DNA of 32,338 bases from Myxococcaceae bacterium (GTDB lineage: Bacteria > Myxococcota > Myxococcia > Myxococcales > Myxococcaceae). The stretch covers positions 1 through 32,338 of the forward strand of contig JAKEEX010000263.1 of NCBI GenBank assembly GCA_022616315.1. Direction: 5' to 3'. The position numbers were made by a program, and so were the translations under genes. Every line of letters begins with the position of its first letter. Within the stretch, counting starts at the first letter, position 1. Shown one piece after another: positions 16,101 through 24,281 of this stretch. The notes under the pieces were generated by a model. It had not been told where the DNA came from. It did not search any database and saw nothing but the letters and a program-made list of their open reading frames with translations.

Positions 16101-17663
16101 TCACCCCGGCGCTCTCCCAGAGGGAGAAGGGACTTGCATGGTGTCCCGCTCCCAGAGGGTGAGGGAATGGGACGTCTTGCGCACCACCTTCCCATCGCGC
16201 TCCAGCTTCACCAGGTGCGCGAGCGCGCTCCTCTCCGCGAGTGTGTGCAGGAACGGCGGCGTGTCGTCGTAGGCCACCGCGGTGATGGCCTCGAGCGTCC
16301 CCCCGCCCTCCGGCACTGCGGCGAGCACCTTCGCCTCGCGCATGAGGCGGTGCTGGATGTAGCGCTCCAGTGCGAGAGCCGCGTTCGGCAGCGCGGGCCC
16401 GTGCGCGGGATGCAGCGCGCGAACCGGGTACTCACGCAGCCGCGCCAGCTGTCGGAGGTACTCGGCCATGTCGCCCTCCGACGGGTCGATGAGGATGGTG
16501 CCCACCCCGGCCACCATGTCCCCTACCACCGCGCCACGGCTCGCCTCATCCACCAGACAGATGTGTCCCGGCGCGTGCCCCGGCGTGTGCAACACGCGCA
16601 AGCGCATGGGTGGCTCGCCCGCGAGCTCCAGCACCTCGCCGTCCTCGAGCAGACGGTCCGCCTTGACCGGGATGCGCTCCGCCGTCCTCGCGTGGCACCA
16701 AAGCGGCACCTCGAGCTCCGCGGCGACCCTGGCTGCGCCGCTCGCGTGGTCCCCGTGGTGATGCGTGAGCACCACCGCCTTCACCCAGTACCCCTCCCCC
16801 TCCAGCCGCCCGATGGCGAAGTACAGCCGACGCAGCTCCGCCTCGTCCGCCGTGCCCGGGTCCACCACCAGGAGCTCCCCGTTCCCGACGAGGTAGCAGT
16901 TGGTGTGCGCCGCGGGAGGCAGCGTGGCGGTGAGGAGCGGCACGACGCGGATGCCCTTCTGGAACTCCACGTCGTCCGGAACGCCGTCCTTCGTGTTGGG
17001 CCCCACCCGCAGGGCCGCCGCCGCCGTGGGAAGGTCCGCGATGTTCGCCAGCACCCGGAAGACGTGCAGCTGAGGGGGGTGCAGCAGCGTCCCGTGGGCC
17101 CAGGCCGAGAGCGCCTCCGCGGGCCGCACCCACTCCGCCTCCGCGAGCTCCCCTCCCCACGGCTCGGCGACCTCCCCCCGCGGGAGCGCCACCAGGAAGA
17201 ACCGCGCATCGAACCGCACCGGCAGGGATGGCGGCGTCACCCACCGCCCCGCCTCCTCGAGATCCTCCGCGTGCAGCGTCAGCCCGTGCAGCGCCATCAA
17301 CGCGCCGAACGAAACCGTTCCATCCAGCAGTGCCTTTCGCGCCTCGTTGCGCGCTTCGGCGGACATCCGCTCCGCTCCACGCGCCACCAGCACACCCACC
17401 TCCTCGAAGAGCTCGCGCACCGCCGCCACCCGCACCGCGGCCTGCTCCCCGCTGGCGCCCTCCACGTGCACCTCCGCATCCGCCGCGTCCACCTTGCCGC
17501 CCGGGAACGCGTGGAACCCTCCCGCGAAGCGCAAGCCAGGCGCACGCAGGAGCCAGTACACCTCCACGCCCTCCTCGGCGCGGCGGTACAGGATGACGGA
17601 GGCAGCGAGGCGAGGCTCACCCGGCGGCGGGGGCGGTGGCAGCCCCGGAAGGCGCTCACTCAC
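16101..17663 (-). CDS. Nudix hydrolase-metallo-beta-lactamase fusion with C-terminal winged helix
   Basis: The 520-residue protein joins two hydrolase domains. Residues ~18-205 form a Nudix domain of the NUDT19-like kind, with FHAFPGGKVD (50-59), an insert, and REL-FEE-VG at 83-90 binding metal. Residues ~235-425 form an MBL fold with HHHGDH (301-306), HTPGHAPGH (359-367), GDM with Asp382 and His421. The end (~440-500) resembles the LACTB2-type winged helix. Nudix enzymes cleave nucleoside-diphosphate-linked compounds, and LACTB2-like MBLs are often nucleases or thioesterases; the substrates here are unknown. The start is GTG 17663, overlapping the HD gene by 8 bases (coupled translation). 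The last ~20 residues are encoded by a GC-rich repeat (16111-16166) and are probably a non-functional tail. Confidence 0.9.
   Translation of the reverse strand: MSERLPGLPPPPPPGEPRLAASVILYRRAEEGVEVYWLLRAPGLRFAGGFHAFPGGKVDAADAEVHVEGASGEQAAVRVAAVRELFEEVGVLVARGAERMSAEARNEARKALLDGTVSFGALMALHGLTLHAEDLEEAGRWVTPPSLPVRFDARFFLVALPRGEVAEPWGGELAEAEWVRPAEALSAWAHGTLLHPPQLHVFRVLANIADLPTAAAALRVGPNTKDGVPDDVEFQKGIRVVPLLTATLPPAAHTNCYLVGNGELLVVDPGTADEAELRRLYFAIGRLEGEGYWVKAVVLTHHHGDHASGAARVAAELEVPLWCHARTAERIPVKADRLLEDGEVLELAGEPPMRLRVLHTPGHAPGHICLVDEASRGAVVGDMVAGVGTILIDPSEGDMAEYLRQLARLREYPVRALHPAHGPALPNAALALERYIQHRLMREAKVLAAVPEGGGTLEAITAVAYDDTPPFLHTLAERSALAHLVKLERDGKVVRKTSHSLTLWERDTMQVPSPSGRAPG
16111..16166. repeat. 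Pair of short hairpin repeats between convergent genes, possible terminator
   Basis: Two similar units, GCTCTCCCAGAGGGAGAAGG from 16111 and CGCTCCCAGAGGGTGAGGGA from 16148, lie about 36 bases apart. The first folds as TCTCCC-AGA-GGGAGA (16113-16127). Such CTCCC/GGGAG palindromes are commonly dispersed in GC-rich genomes. They lie at the convergent ends of the FTR1 and Nudix-MBL genes and could end transcription in both directions, but there is no T-run. They also encode the last residues of the Nudix-MBL protein. Confidence 0.6.
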
Positions 17664-18981
17664 GCGGCAGGTCCTCCCGCCCTCCCAGGGGATCCGTCGG
17701 CTCCAGCACGGGACGGCGGGTGACGCGCGCCACCACCTCGCGGCCCTGCTCCCCCTGGTCCGGCCGCACGTAGAGCCGCCGCAGCGTCACCGGTCCACCG
17801 AAGCGCTCGTAGAGCGGCGTGTAGCGCGACACCTCCGTCGAGCGCCCCGTCTTGTGGTCCACGATGTACAGGCCCGGCACCCCGCCCTCCTCCGTGTACT
17901 TGCTCAGCACTCCCCGTGACTCCACGGCGAAGTGCTCCACGCCCGCCGCCGAGAGCGCCTCCGACAGGGCCCCGAGGTCGTACCCCTCGTCGCGCTCGGT
18001 GAACTGCACGATGAGCTTGTACCCCTGCCGGGTGACGATGCGCTGCGCCCAGGGATTCGCGGAGCCTCGCAGCGCGGTCGCCAGCGCCACGTCGTCGCAG
18101 TGCAGGAAGGCCTCCGGGTCCGCCGGAATCTCGAACTCGCCCGGCGACTCCCGGTAGAAGCGCCGCAGCATGTGGTCGAAGCTCACCGGGGTGTGGTGGT
18201 AATAGACCGCGATGAACATGTGGTAGCGGCTGAGCAGGAAGTCCTCGAAGGCGAAGGCCGCCGCGCGGTTCAACCCCAGGTACACCCGCCCGTCCTTCTC
18301 CACCGGCCAGAGGTTGTGGACGATCCAGTCCAGGTCGTACCGGCCGTAGTTGACGCCCGTGTAGAACGAGTCGCGCAGCAGGTAGTCCATCCGGTCCGCG
18401 TCCAGCTCGCCGGAGACGAGCGCGCGCAGGAGCGGCGTCCAGTCCTTTCCGGCGTGGCTGAAGTCCATTCCCCCGGGTGGCGACTGTCCGGTGATGAGCG
18501 AGGCCACCGAGAGCGGCGTCAACCCGAGCGGCCCGAAGTGGCGCTCGATGAGCGACGTGAGGCTGGAGTCCAGGACGATGCGCGCGGTGAAGTCCTCGTG
18601 CGTGGCCTGGCCCGCATCGGTCCCGAGCCACCTTGGCAACCCCAGGAGGGCCTTCTGCGGTGCGATGCTCTCCGACGCGTGGCTGAGGGGCATGTGCCCG
18701 AGGTCATGGCAGAGCACCGCGAGGCGCACGGCCAGACAGAAGTGCTGCCTCACGTCGTCCGGTAGCTTGCTGTGGTGCGCCACCGCCTGGAAGAGGCGCC
18801 CCGCCACGTGCATGGCCCCCAGGCTGTGCGCGTGCCGCGTGTGGGTGGCGCCCGGGTACGCCAGCTCTCCGAACCCCAGCTGCCGCACGTGGCGGAGCCG
18901 CTGAAAGAAGCGGCTGTCGATGACCGCCCTCTCCTCGTCGGACACGGGGATGGTGCCGTGGATGGGGTCGCGGATGCGCAT
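17656..18981 (-). CDS. HD-domain phosphohydrolase, SAMHD1-like dNTPase family
   Basis: The 441-residue protein begins MRIRDPIHGTI and has FFQRLRHVRQLG (25-36), TRHAHSLG (48-55) with the first metal-binding His, CHDLGHMPLSHASE (91-104) with the His92-Asp93 pair, and a later DADRMDYLLRDSFYTGVNYG. This pattern is diagnostic of the HD superfamily branch containing SAMHD1 and bacterial dGTPase-like enzymes, which hydrolyse dNTPs to nucleoside and triphosphate. Activity on a particular dNTP is not shown. The ATG has only a distant GGAG. It is the first gene of a two-gene operon, overlapping the Nudix-MBL gene by 8 bases, and it diverges from the ATP-grasp gene across 98 bases. Confidence 0.9.
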   Translation of the reverse strand: MRIRDPIHGTIPVSDEERAVIDSRFFQRLRHVRQLGFGELAYPGATHTRHAHSLGAMHVAGRLFQAVAHHSKLPDDVRQHFCLAVRLAVLCHDLGHMPLSHASESIAPQKALLGLPRWLGTDAGQATHEDFTARIVLDSSLTSLIERHFGPLGLTPLSVASLITGQSPPGGMDFSHAGKDWTPLLRALVSGELDADRMDYLLRDSFYTGVNYGRYDLDWIVHNLWPVEKDGRVYLGLNRAAAFAFEDFLLSRYHMFIAVYYHHTPVSFDHMLRRFYRESPGEFEIPADPEAFLHCDDVALATALRGSANPWAQRIVTRQGYKLIVQFTERDEGYDLGALSEALSAAGVEHFAVESRGVLSKYTEEGGVPGLYIVDHKTGRSTEVSRYTPLYERFGGPVTLRRLYVRPDQGEQGREVVARVTRRPVLEPTDPLGGREDLPRE

Positions 18982-19079
18982 GTTCGGACGCTTACTCCGG
19001 GGTCAACCGAAAAGGTCGGGGGCCGGGGCTTTTGTCCCCGCGCGCCGGCGTGGTAGCACTTTCACTTAAGCCCGTCCTG

Positions 19080-20216
19080 ATGCTCATCGCCATCCTCCAC
19101 AACCGCGACGCCGACGCCCTGGAGGATGACCCAGGACGCGAAGCCCGTGAGGACGTCGTGCGGGTGGCATCGGCGCTGGCGAACGCCCTCACCCACGGTC
19201 GCACCCTCGCAGAGCCCCTGCCGGTCCACGACTCCTCCCTGGAGTTCGTGACGTGGCTGGAGCGCCGGCGGCCGGAGCTCGTCATCAACCTCTGCGAGTC
19301 GCTCGCCGCGGACGCGCGCGGGGAGATGCTGGTGCCCTGCCTGCTCGAGCTGCTCGGGCAGCCCTACACGGGCTCCGGGGCGCTCGCGCTCGGGCTCGCG
19401 CTGCACAAGGACAAGGCCAAGGAGGTGCTCCGCGCACGCGGCGTCTCCACGCCGGGCTTCGCCTCGGTGCAGACGCCGGAGCAGCTGGCCGCGCTCGAGC
19501 TCCCCTTCCCGCTCATCGTCAAGCCGTCCCGCGAGGACGCGAGCGTGGGAATGGACTTCGACTCCGTGGTGCACGACCGCGCGGGGCTGGAGCGCGCGGT
19601 GCGTGCCATCTGGGACAGGTTCCACCAGCCCGCGCTCGTGGAGCAGTTCATCGTGGGGCGTGAGGTCTACGTCCCGCTCCTCGGCAACCGGCCGCGCGAG
19701 GCGCTGCCCCTGACGGAGATCCGCTTCGGCAAGGCGTTCGCCGGGCGCCCGCACATCGTCTCGTACAAGGCCAAGTGGGAGCCGTCCTCGGCCGAGTACG
19801 TGGACAGTCCTTCCGTCCCGGTGGTCCTCCCGGAGGAGCTGCACGGGCGCGTGGTGGCATGCGCGAGCGAGGCCTTCGCTGCGCTCGGGTGCCAGGACTA
19901 CGGGCGCGTGGACCTGCGCATCACCCACGACGGCCAGCCGTACGTCATCGACATCAACCCCAACTGCGACCTCCACCCCGAGGCCGGCTTCGCAAAGGCC
20001 GCCGCCCTCGCGGGCATGGACTACCGCCGTCTCGCCGAGCGATTGGTGGAGGTGGCCCTCGAGCGACACCATGTTGATCCGGCCGCCAGGCCCGTCGGAC
20101 CGCCCCGCCCTCGCCTCGTTGCTGGAGCGAATCGAGAACTTCTCGCCGCCCGAGCGGGCCGTCGCCCTCGAGCTCATCGACCTGGCGCTCGGACATCCCG
20201 GGGCTCGGCACCCTGA
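19080..20216 (+). CDS. D-Ala-D-Ala ligase-like ATP-grasp enzyme
   Basis: The 378-residue protein is an ATP-grasp ligase of the Ddl type, joining a carboxylate to an amine through an acyl phosphate. Seen are TGSGALALGLALHKDKAKE (97-115), the ATP-contacting PLIVKPSREDASVGM (144-158, Lys148), VEQFIVGREVYV (187-198), and metal-binding DYGRVDLR (273-280) and DINPNCDL (291-298). A cell-wall Ddl normally ends in ExNTxPG; the DINPNCD variant suggests another amino acid or peptide substrate. The ATG at 19080 lacks a ribosome site and may be near-leaderless; a TTG at 19032 is in frame. The family-like part ends near residue 331; the last ~48 codons overlap the GNAT gene out of frame and have poor G/C third positions, so they look like read-through. 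Confidence 0.86.
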   Translation: MLIAILHNRDADALEDDPGREAREDVVRVASALANALTHGRTLAEPLPVHDSSLEFVTWLERRRPELVINLCESLAADARGEMLVPCLLELLGQPYTGSGALALGLALHKDKAKEVLRARGVSTPGFASVQTPEQLAALELPFPLIVKPSREDASVGMDFDSVVHDRAGLERAVRAIWDRFHQPALVEQFIVGREVYVPLLGNRPREALPLTEIRFGKAFAGRPHIVSYKAKWEPSSAEYVDSPSVPVVLPEELHGRVVACASEAFAALGCQDYGRVDLRITHDGQPYVIDINPNCDLHPEAGFAKAAALAGMDYRRLAERLVEVALERHHVDPAARPVGPPRPRLVAGANRELLAARAGRRPRAHRPGARTSRGSAP

Positions 20217-20547
20217 CTACTGGCTGAGGGTGGCGGAGCGGGACGGCGAGCTCCTGGGGTACATCTGCTACGGCCCCACACCCATGACGCAGGGCACCTA
20301 CGACCTGTACTGGATCGCGTCTGCCCCCGAGGCGCGCGGTCAGGGCGTGGGGGCACGGCTGGTGGCCGAGATGGAGGCGGACCTGCGCGCACAGGGCGGC
20401 CGCCTGGTGCGCGTGGAGACGGCCTCCCAGGACGCCTACACCGGCACCCACCGCTTCTATGCGGCCATCCGCTACGACGAGGAGGCGCGCTTCCGCGACT
20501 TCTACGCGCCGGGCGATGACCTCATCATCCTGAAGAAGAAGCTGTAG
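20071..20547 (+). CDS. GNAT family N-acetyltransferase
   Basis: The 158-residue protein has the GNAT fold, with YWLRVAERDGELLGYICYG leading into motif A, where EARGQGVGARLV (87-98) binds the acetyl-CoA pyrophosphate, and a C-terminal YTGTHRFYAAIRY strand region. It acetylates an unknown amine. It begins inside the ATP-grasp gene in another frame, overlapping its 3' end by 146 bases. Third codon positions in the overlap are mostly G or C in this frame only, showing that this is the selected frame. The nearest GGAGG is about 18 bases upstream, too far for normal initiation, so coupled translation is likely. The transglutaminase-like gene starts 21 bases after its stop. Confidence 0.88.
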   Translation: MLIRPPGPSDRPALASLLERIENFSPPERAVALELIDLALGHPGARHPDYWLRVAERDGELLGYICYGPTPMTQGTYDLYWIASAPEARGQGVGARLVAEMEADLRAQGGRLVRVETASQDAYTGTHRFYAAIRYDEEARFRDFYAPGDDLIILKKKL

Positions 20548-20568
20548 CCGTCCGTTAAGGTGGGCACC

Positions 20569-22059
20569 ATGCGCCGCCTTCGTTCGCTGTCCCTTCTCCT
20601 CGCGCTCTCCACCCCTGCCTGGGCCGCGCCCTCTCCCGTGCCGGCGTGGGAGCTCGTGGGGACGGCCACGCCCGCGAAGGCGGAGCTCTCGGACGTGATG
20701 CACGTGAAGCGCCCCGAGGGCGGCGAGCACTTCGGGCTGTACGTGCTCGGCAAGAAGGTGGGGTACGTGTTCACGGACGTCGCGTTCGCGCCCGGGCGCA
20801 GGGACCGCGTCGTGCAGCGCATGGAGATGTATTTCAAGGCGAAGCAGGGCACCCGCGAGTCCGAGCGGCGTGTCCGCGAGGAGCGTGTGTACGAGGCGCG
20901 CCCGGGTGGCCGCTTGGTGTCGTTCGTCTTCGAGCTCAAGGGCGATGGCGGAGACCAGACGCTGGAAGGCACCGCGACGCCCACCGGCATGCGGGTGCTT
21001 CGCAAGCGTCCCGGATTGCCCAACCAGGTGCTCAACCAGCCCGCGAGCCCCGAGGTGGTGGAGGACGCGGACTCCGTGCGCGTGGCCGCGTTCCGCAACG
21101 CGGTGGTGCGCAGCACCGTCACGGACAGCATGGACCTCGGCCACTACGTGGCCACGGCCACGCCCGGGGGCTCGGAGCAGCTCACCGCTGCCGGCGTGAA
21201 GGTGCGCGTGCGCAAGGTGACGGCGCTCTCCGAGAAGGACAAGGTTCCCGTGGAGTACCTGCTCGATGCGTCGGGCCGGGTGCTGGAGCTGCGGTTCGGC
21301 TCCATCATGGTGGCGCGCGCCGAGCCCGAGTCCGTGGCGAAGCGACTGGACCAGGTGGAGGTGTTCGGTCTCACGCGCGTGGTGCTGCCGAAGGCGCTGC
21401 CTGCGCAGGCACGCGCCGTGCCCGGGAGCGTGACGATGGTGGTGCAGGGATTGCCGGAGAAGTTCCACCGGCGCACGGAGCGGCAGAGCTACCGCAAGCG
21501 CCCGGACGGCTCCGTGGAGGTGACCATCAATGCGAAGCCAGTGGCTGCGAAGAGTGCGCGGCGTCCTCTGAAGGACCCGTCCGGCGGCGAGTATCTGAAG
21601 AGCTCCATCATCATCGAGTCCGACAGCGATGCCATCCGGACGATGGCAGAGCAGATTGCGGGCAGTGAGAAGGACGCCCACGCCGCGGCGCTCAAGGTGA
21701 ATGCCTGGGTGGCGCGCAACCTCGAGAAGAGCTACGGCGCATCCGCGGACCGCGCCACGGACGTGCTCCGCCAGAGGAAGGGTGACTGCACCGAGCACAG
21801 CCTGCTCACCGTGTCGATGCTGCGTGCGCTTGGCATTCCCGCTCGGCGCGTGGACGGCGTCGTGTACATGGTGAACGAGGACGGCGTGCCCGCGCTCTAC
21901 TGGCACGAGTGGGTGGAGGCCTATGTGGGCGAGTGGACCCAGATGGACCCCACGTTCAACCAGGCCGTCGCGGACGCGGGGCACCTGCAGCTGGGGGAGG
22001 AGGCGCAGGCGGAGATCACGCCGCTCATCGGTTCATTGAAGGTGGTGGACGTGAAGTGA
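20569..22059 (+). CDS. Exported transglutaminase-like protein
   Basis: The 496-residue protein has a signal peptide ([20 protein letters not shown]) and a C-terminal transglutaminase-like cysteine protease fold with a complete triad: Cys407 in [10 protein letters not shown], His446 in YWHEWVEAY and Asp460 in TQMDPTFNQ. The ~340-residue region before it is beta-rich, with no recognised name. Such proteins usually cleave or remodel peptides or amide bonds, not necessarily crosslink proteins; location should be periplasm or cell surface. ATG 20569 is chosen because AAGG precedes it; GTG 20560 is an alternative. It follows the GNAT gene by 21 bases and precedes thyA by 35, all on one strand, so they are probably co-transcribed. 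Confidence 0.87.
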   Translation: MRRLRSLSLLLALSTPAWAAPSPVPAWELVGTATPAKAELSDVMHVKRPEGGEHFGLYVLGKKVGYVFTDVAFAPGRRDRVVQRMEMYFKAKQGTRESERRVREERVYEARPGGRLVSFVFELKGDGGDQTLEGTATPTGMRVLRKRPGLPNQVLNQPASPEVVEDADSVRVAAFRNAVVRSTVTDSMDLGHYVATATPGGSEQLTAAGVKVRVRKVTALSEKDKVPVEYLLDASGRVLELRFGSIMVARAEPESVAKRLDQVEVFGLTRVVLPKALPAQARAVPGSVTMVVQGLPEKFHRRTERQSYRKRPDGSVEVTINAKPVAAKSARRPLKDPSGGEYLKSSIIIESDSDAIRTMAEQIAGSEKDAHAAALKVNAWVARNLEKSYGASADRATDVLRQRKGDCTEHSLLTVSMLRALGIPARRVDGVVYMVNEDGVPALYWHEWVEAYVGEWTQMDPTFNQAVADAGHLQLGEEAQAEITPLIGSLKVVDVK

Positions 22060-22094
22060 TAGCTGGGGCCCGGCCCCGGCCACACGGACCTTCC

Positions 22095-22889
22095 ATGAAA
22101 CAGTACCTCGCGCTGCTCGACCACGTTCTTCAACACGGCGCCCGCAAGGAGGACCGGACCGGCACGGGTACGCTCAGCGTCTTCGGCCCCCAGATGCGCT
22201 TCGACCTCACTCAGGGCTTCCCCCTGGTGACGACGAAGAAGGTGCACCTCAAGAGCGTCATCCACGAGCTCCTCTGGATCCTCGCCGGTGACACGAATGT
22301 GCGGACGCTGCAGGCCCACGGCGTCACCATCTGGGACGAGTGGGCGGACGCGGAAGGGAACCTCGGCCCCGTCTACGGCAAGCAGTGGCGCAGCTGGGCA
22401 GCCCCGGACGGGCGCACCATCGACCAGATGGCGCAGGTGGTGGAGTCCCTGAAGCGCAACCCGGACAGCCGCCGCCACCTGGTGAGCGCGTGGAACCCGG
22501 CCGACATCGGAGCAATGAAGCTGCCTCCGTGTCACACCCTCTTCCAGTTCTACGTGGCGGACGGGAAGCTCTCCTGCCAGCTCTACCAGCGCAGCGGGGA
22601 CCTCTTCCTTGGCGTGCCATTCAATATCGCCTCTTACGCGCTGCTGACGATGATGGTGGCGCAGGTAACGGGGCTGACCGCGCACGAGTTCGTCCACACG
22701 CTCGGTGATGCGCACCTGTACCTCAACCACGTGGAGCAGACGCGGCTGCAGCTGAGTCGCGAGCCGCGGCCGCTTCCGCGGATGCACCTGAATCCCGACG
22801 TGAAGGACCTCTTCGCGTTCCGGTACGAGGACTTCCGGCTGGAGGGGTACGACCCACATCCCGCTATCAAGGCGCCGGTGGCGGTGTGA
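22095..22889 (+). CDS. thyA: Thymidylate synthase ThyA
   Basis: ThyA methylates dUMP to dTMP with methylenetetrahydrofolate, releasing dihydrofolate. The 264 residues equal the E. coli length. Visible are [11 protein letters not shown] (21-31), the catalytic cysteine Cys146 in [10 protein letters not shown], and [21 protein letters not shown], binding dUMP and folate. The upstream in-frame extension lies inside the transglutaminase-like gene and is not coding. The stop overlaps the folA GTG start (GTGA), so the two are coupled. The family is unambiguous. Confidence 0.98.
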   Translation: MKQYLALLDHVLQHGARKEDRTGTGTLSVFGPQMRFDLTQGFPLVTTKKVHLKSVIHELLWILAGDTNVRTLQAHGVTIWDEWADAEGNLGPVYGKQWRSWAAPDGRTIDQMAQVVESLKRNPDSRRHLVSAWNPADIGAMKLPPCHTLFQFYVADGKLSCQLYQRSGDLFLGVPFNIASYALLTMMVAQVTGLTAHEFVHTLGDAHLYLNHVEQTRLQLSREPRPLPRMHLNPDVKDLFAFRYEDFRLEGYDPHPAIKAPVAV

Positions 22890-23398
22890 GGCGTTCGATG
22901 ATCGTGGCCATGGCGCGCAACCGCGTCATCGGCCGGGGCAACGCCCTTCCCTGGCGCCTTCCGGCGGACCTGGCGCGCTTCAAGCGGTTAACGATGGGCC
23001 ACACGCTCCTCATGGGGCGCAAGACCTACGAGTCGATCGGACGCCCGCTGCCAGGACGCACGACCGTCGTCATCACCCGCCAGCCGGACTTCGCCGCCGA
23101 GGGCGTGCACGTCGTGCGGTCGCTCGAGGCGGGTCTCATCGTCGCCATGCGCGAGGAGTCCACACGCAATCCGGACCCGGCCGCTGCCGAGCTCTTCTTC
23201 GTCGGCGGGGCGGACGTGTATGCGCAGGCGCTCCCCTTGACCGACCGGATCTACCTCACGGTCATCGACCAGGAGGTCGAGGGAGATGCCTGCTTCCCTG
23301 ACCTCGACCTCTCTAGCTGGCGTCTCGTCGAGGAGGAGATCCACACGGATCCGGCGGAGCCGCTGCCCTACCGCTTCCTCACCTATGACCGCGATTAG
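22886..23398 (+). CDS. folA: Dihydrofolate reductase FolA
   Basis: FolA reduces the dihydrofolate produced by ThyA back to tetrahydrofolate with NADPH. The 170-residue protein shows [20 protein letters not shown] near the N-terminus, the substrate-binding acid in [30 protein letters not shown] and the cofactor motif [16 protein letters not shown] 22886 overlaps the thyA stop; the ATG four codons later (22898) is a good alternative start. Its TAG stop shares bases with the TAA of the convergent spermidine-synthase-like gene, so the 3' ends overlap and no terminator fits between them. Confidence 0.97.
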   Translation: MRRSMIVAMARNRVIGRGNALPWRLPADLARFKRLTMGHTLLMGRKTYESIGRPLPGRTTVVITRQPDFAAEGVHVVRSLEAGLIVAMREESTRNPDPAAAELFFVGGADVYAQALPLTDRIYLTVIDQEVEGDACFPDLDLSSWRLVEEEIHTDPAEPLPYRFLTYDRD

Positions 23399-24201
23399 AC
23401 TTCCGTGTCGTCGCGTTCGGCCGCGTCCGCCGGGAGCACCGGCAGATAGGACGTCACACTCTCGCCGAGCCCCTGAATGCGCAGCTCTCGCTCCAGCCTC
23501 CAGAGCTCCCGCCGGAACTGCGGCTCCACTGGAAGCGGCACCTGCGCGCCCACCCCGAGGATGTTGGCGCTCTCCAGCGGCCCGAGCAGTCGCGCGGTGT
23601 GCGGGAAGGCCCGGGAGAAGGTCGCGAACACCCGCTCTTTGGCCTCCTCCGTTTCCAGCGCGATGTTGACGACCACCACCCCACCGGGTGCAAGCCGGCG
23701 CAGGGCATCCTCGAAGAAGGCGGCCTTCTTCAGCTGCTCGGGAATCCCCACCCCCGAGAAGCCGTCGAGCAGGATGAAGTCGTAGAGCGTCCCCATCCGC
23801 CGAATGAAGCGAGCCCCGTCCTCGACCCGGACGCGGAGCCGCGCGCTCAGGCGTAGGCCGAAGAAGCGCCTCGCCACATCCACCACGACGGGGTTGACCT
23901 CCACCACGTCCACCTCCATCCGCGGCAGACATCGGCGCAGCAGCGTCGGGAGTGTGCCTCCGCCCAGGCCAATCACCAGGGCGTGGGATCGGCCCGCGGT
24001 GAGCGCCAGTCCAGCCGCCGCCACGCGGATCGATGGCATCGGCACCGCGTGAGGCTGGCTCTTCAGGGACGTGCACTGGCAGTGGCCGTCGGGACGGTCG
24101 AAGCGCAGGGTGCGCTCGTCGCCCGCGTCCACGACGAACACCGGACCGAAGGGAGAGTCGGCCTGGTACACCACCTTCGGGTCACTCGCAGGCCAACCCA
24201 T
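23395..24201 (-). CDS. Spermidine synthase-like methyltransferase-fold protein
   Basis: The 268-residue protein has the SpeE-like Rossmann core: HALVIGLGGGTLPTLLRR (73-90) binding the nucleoside, MEVDVVEVNPVVVDVARRFF (95-114) with an acidic residue after the second strand, EDGARFIRR, and YDFILLDGFSG (140-150). True spermidine synthases use decarboxylated S-adenosylmethionine and putrescine; many bacterial relatives have unknown substrates, so polyamine synthesis is not assured. ATG 24201 is chosen because GGAGG lies five bases upstream; ATG 24249 would add 16 residues with a poor site. It diverges from the GspF-like gene across 80 bases. Confidence 0.84.
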   Translation of the reverse strand: MGWPASDPKVVYQADSPFGPVFVVDAGDERTLRFDRPDGHCQCTSLKSQPHAVPMPSIRVAAAGLALTAGRSHALVIGLGGGTLPTLLRRCLPRMEVDVVEVNPVVVDVARRFFGLRLSARLRVRVEDGARFIRRMGTLYDFILLDGFSGVGIPEQLKKAAFFEDALRRLAPGGVVVVNIALETEEAKERVFATFSRAFPHTARLLGPLESANILGVGAQVPLPVEPQFRRELWRLERELRIQGLGESVTSYLPVLPADAAERDDTEV

Positions 24202-24281
24202 GCGTGCCTCCAGACAAAAGTGTCCAGCTGGGAATCCGAATCTGACCATGGGAGGCGCGTGGTAGCCTCCTCACCCCGCGA

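Noticed and set aside
16101-18981. Anti-phage nucleotide-depletion system
   Set aside because: The HD protein resembles dNTPases, but there is no sensor, no defence neighbour and no mobile context; only nucleotide metabolism can be supported.
19954-21984. 676-codon minus-strand frame
   Set aside because: Antisense to the ATP-grasp end, GNAT and transglutaminase-like genes, which have intact family motifs; composition is His/Arg/Gly-rich.
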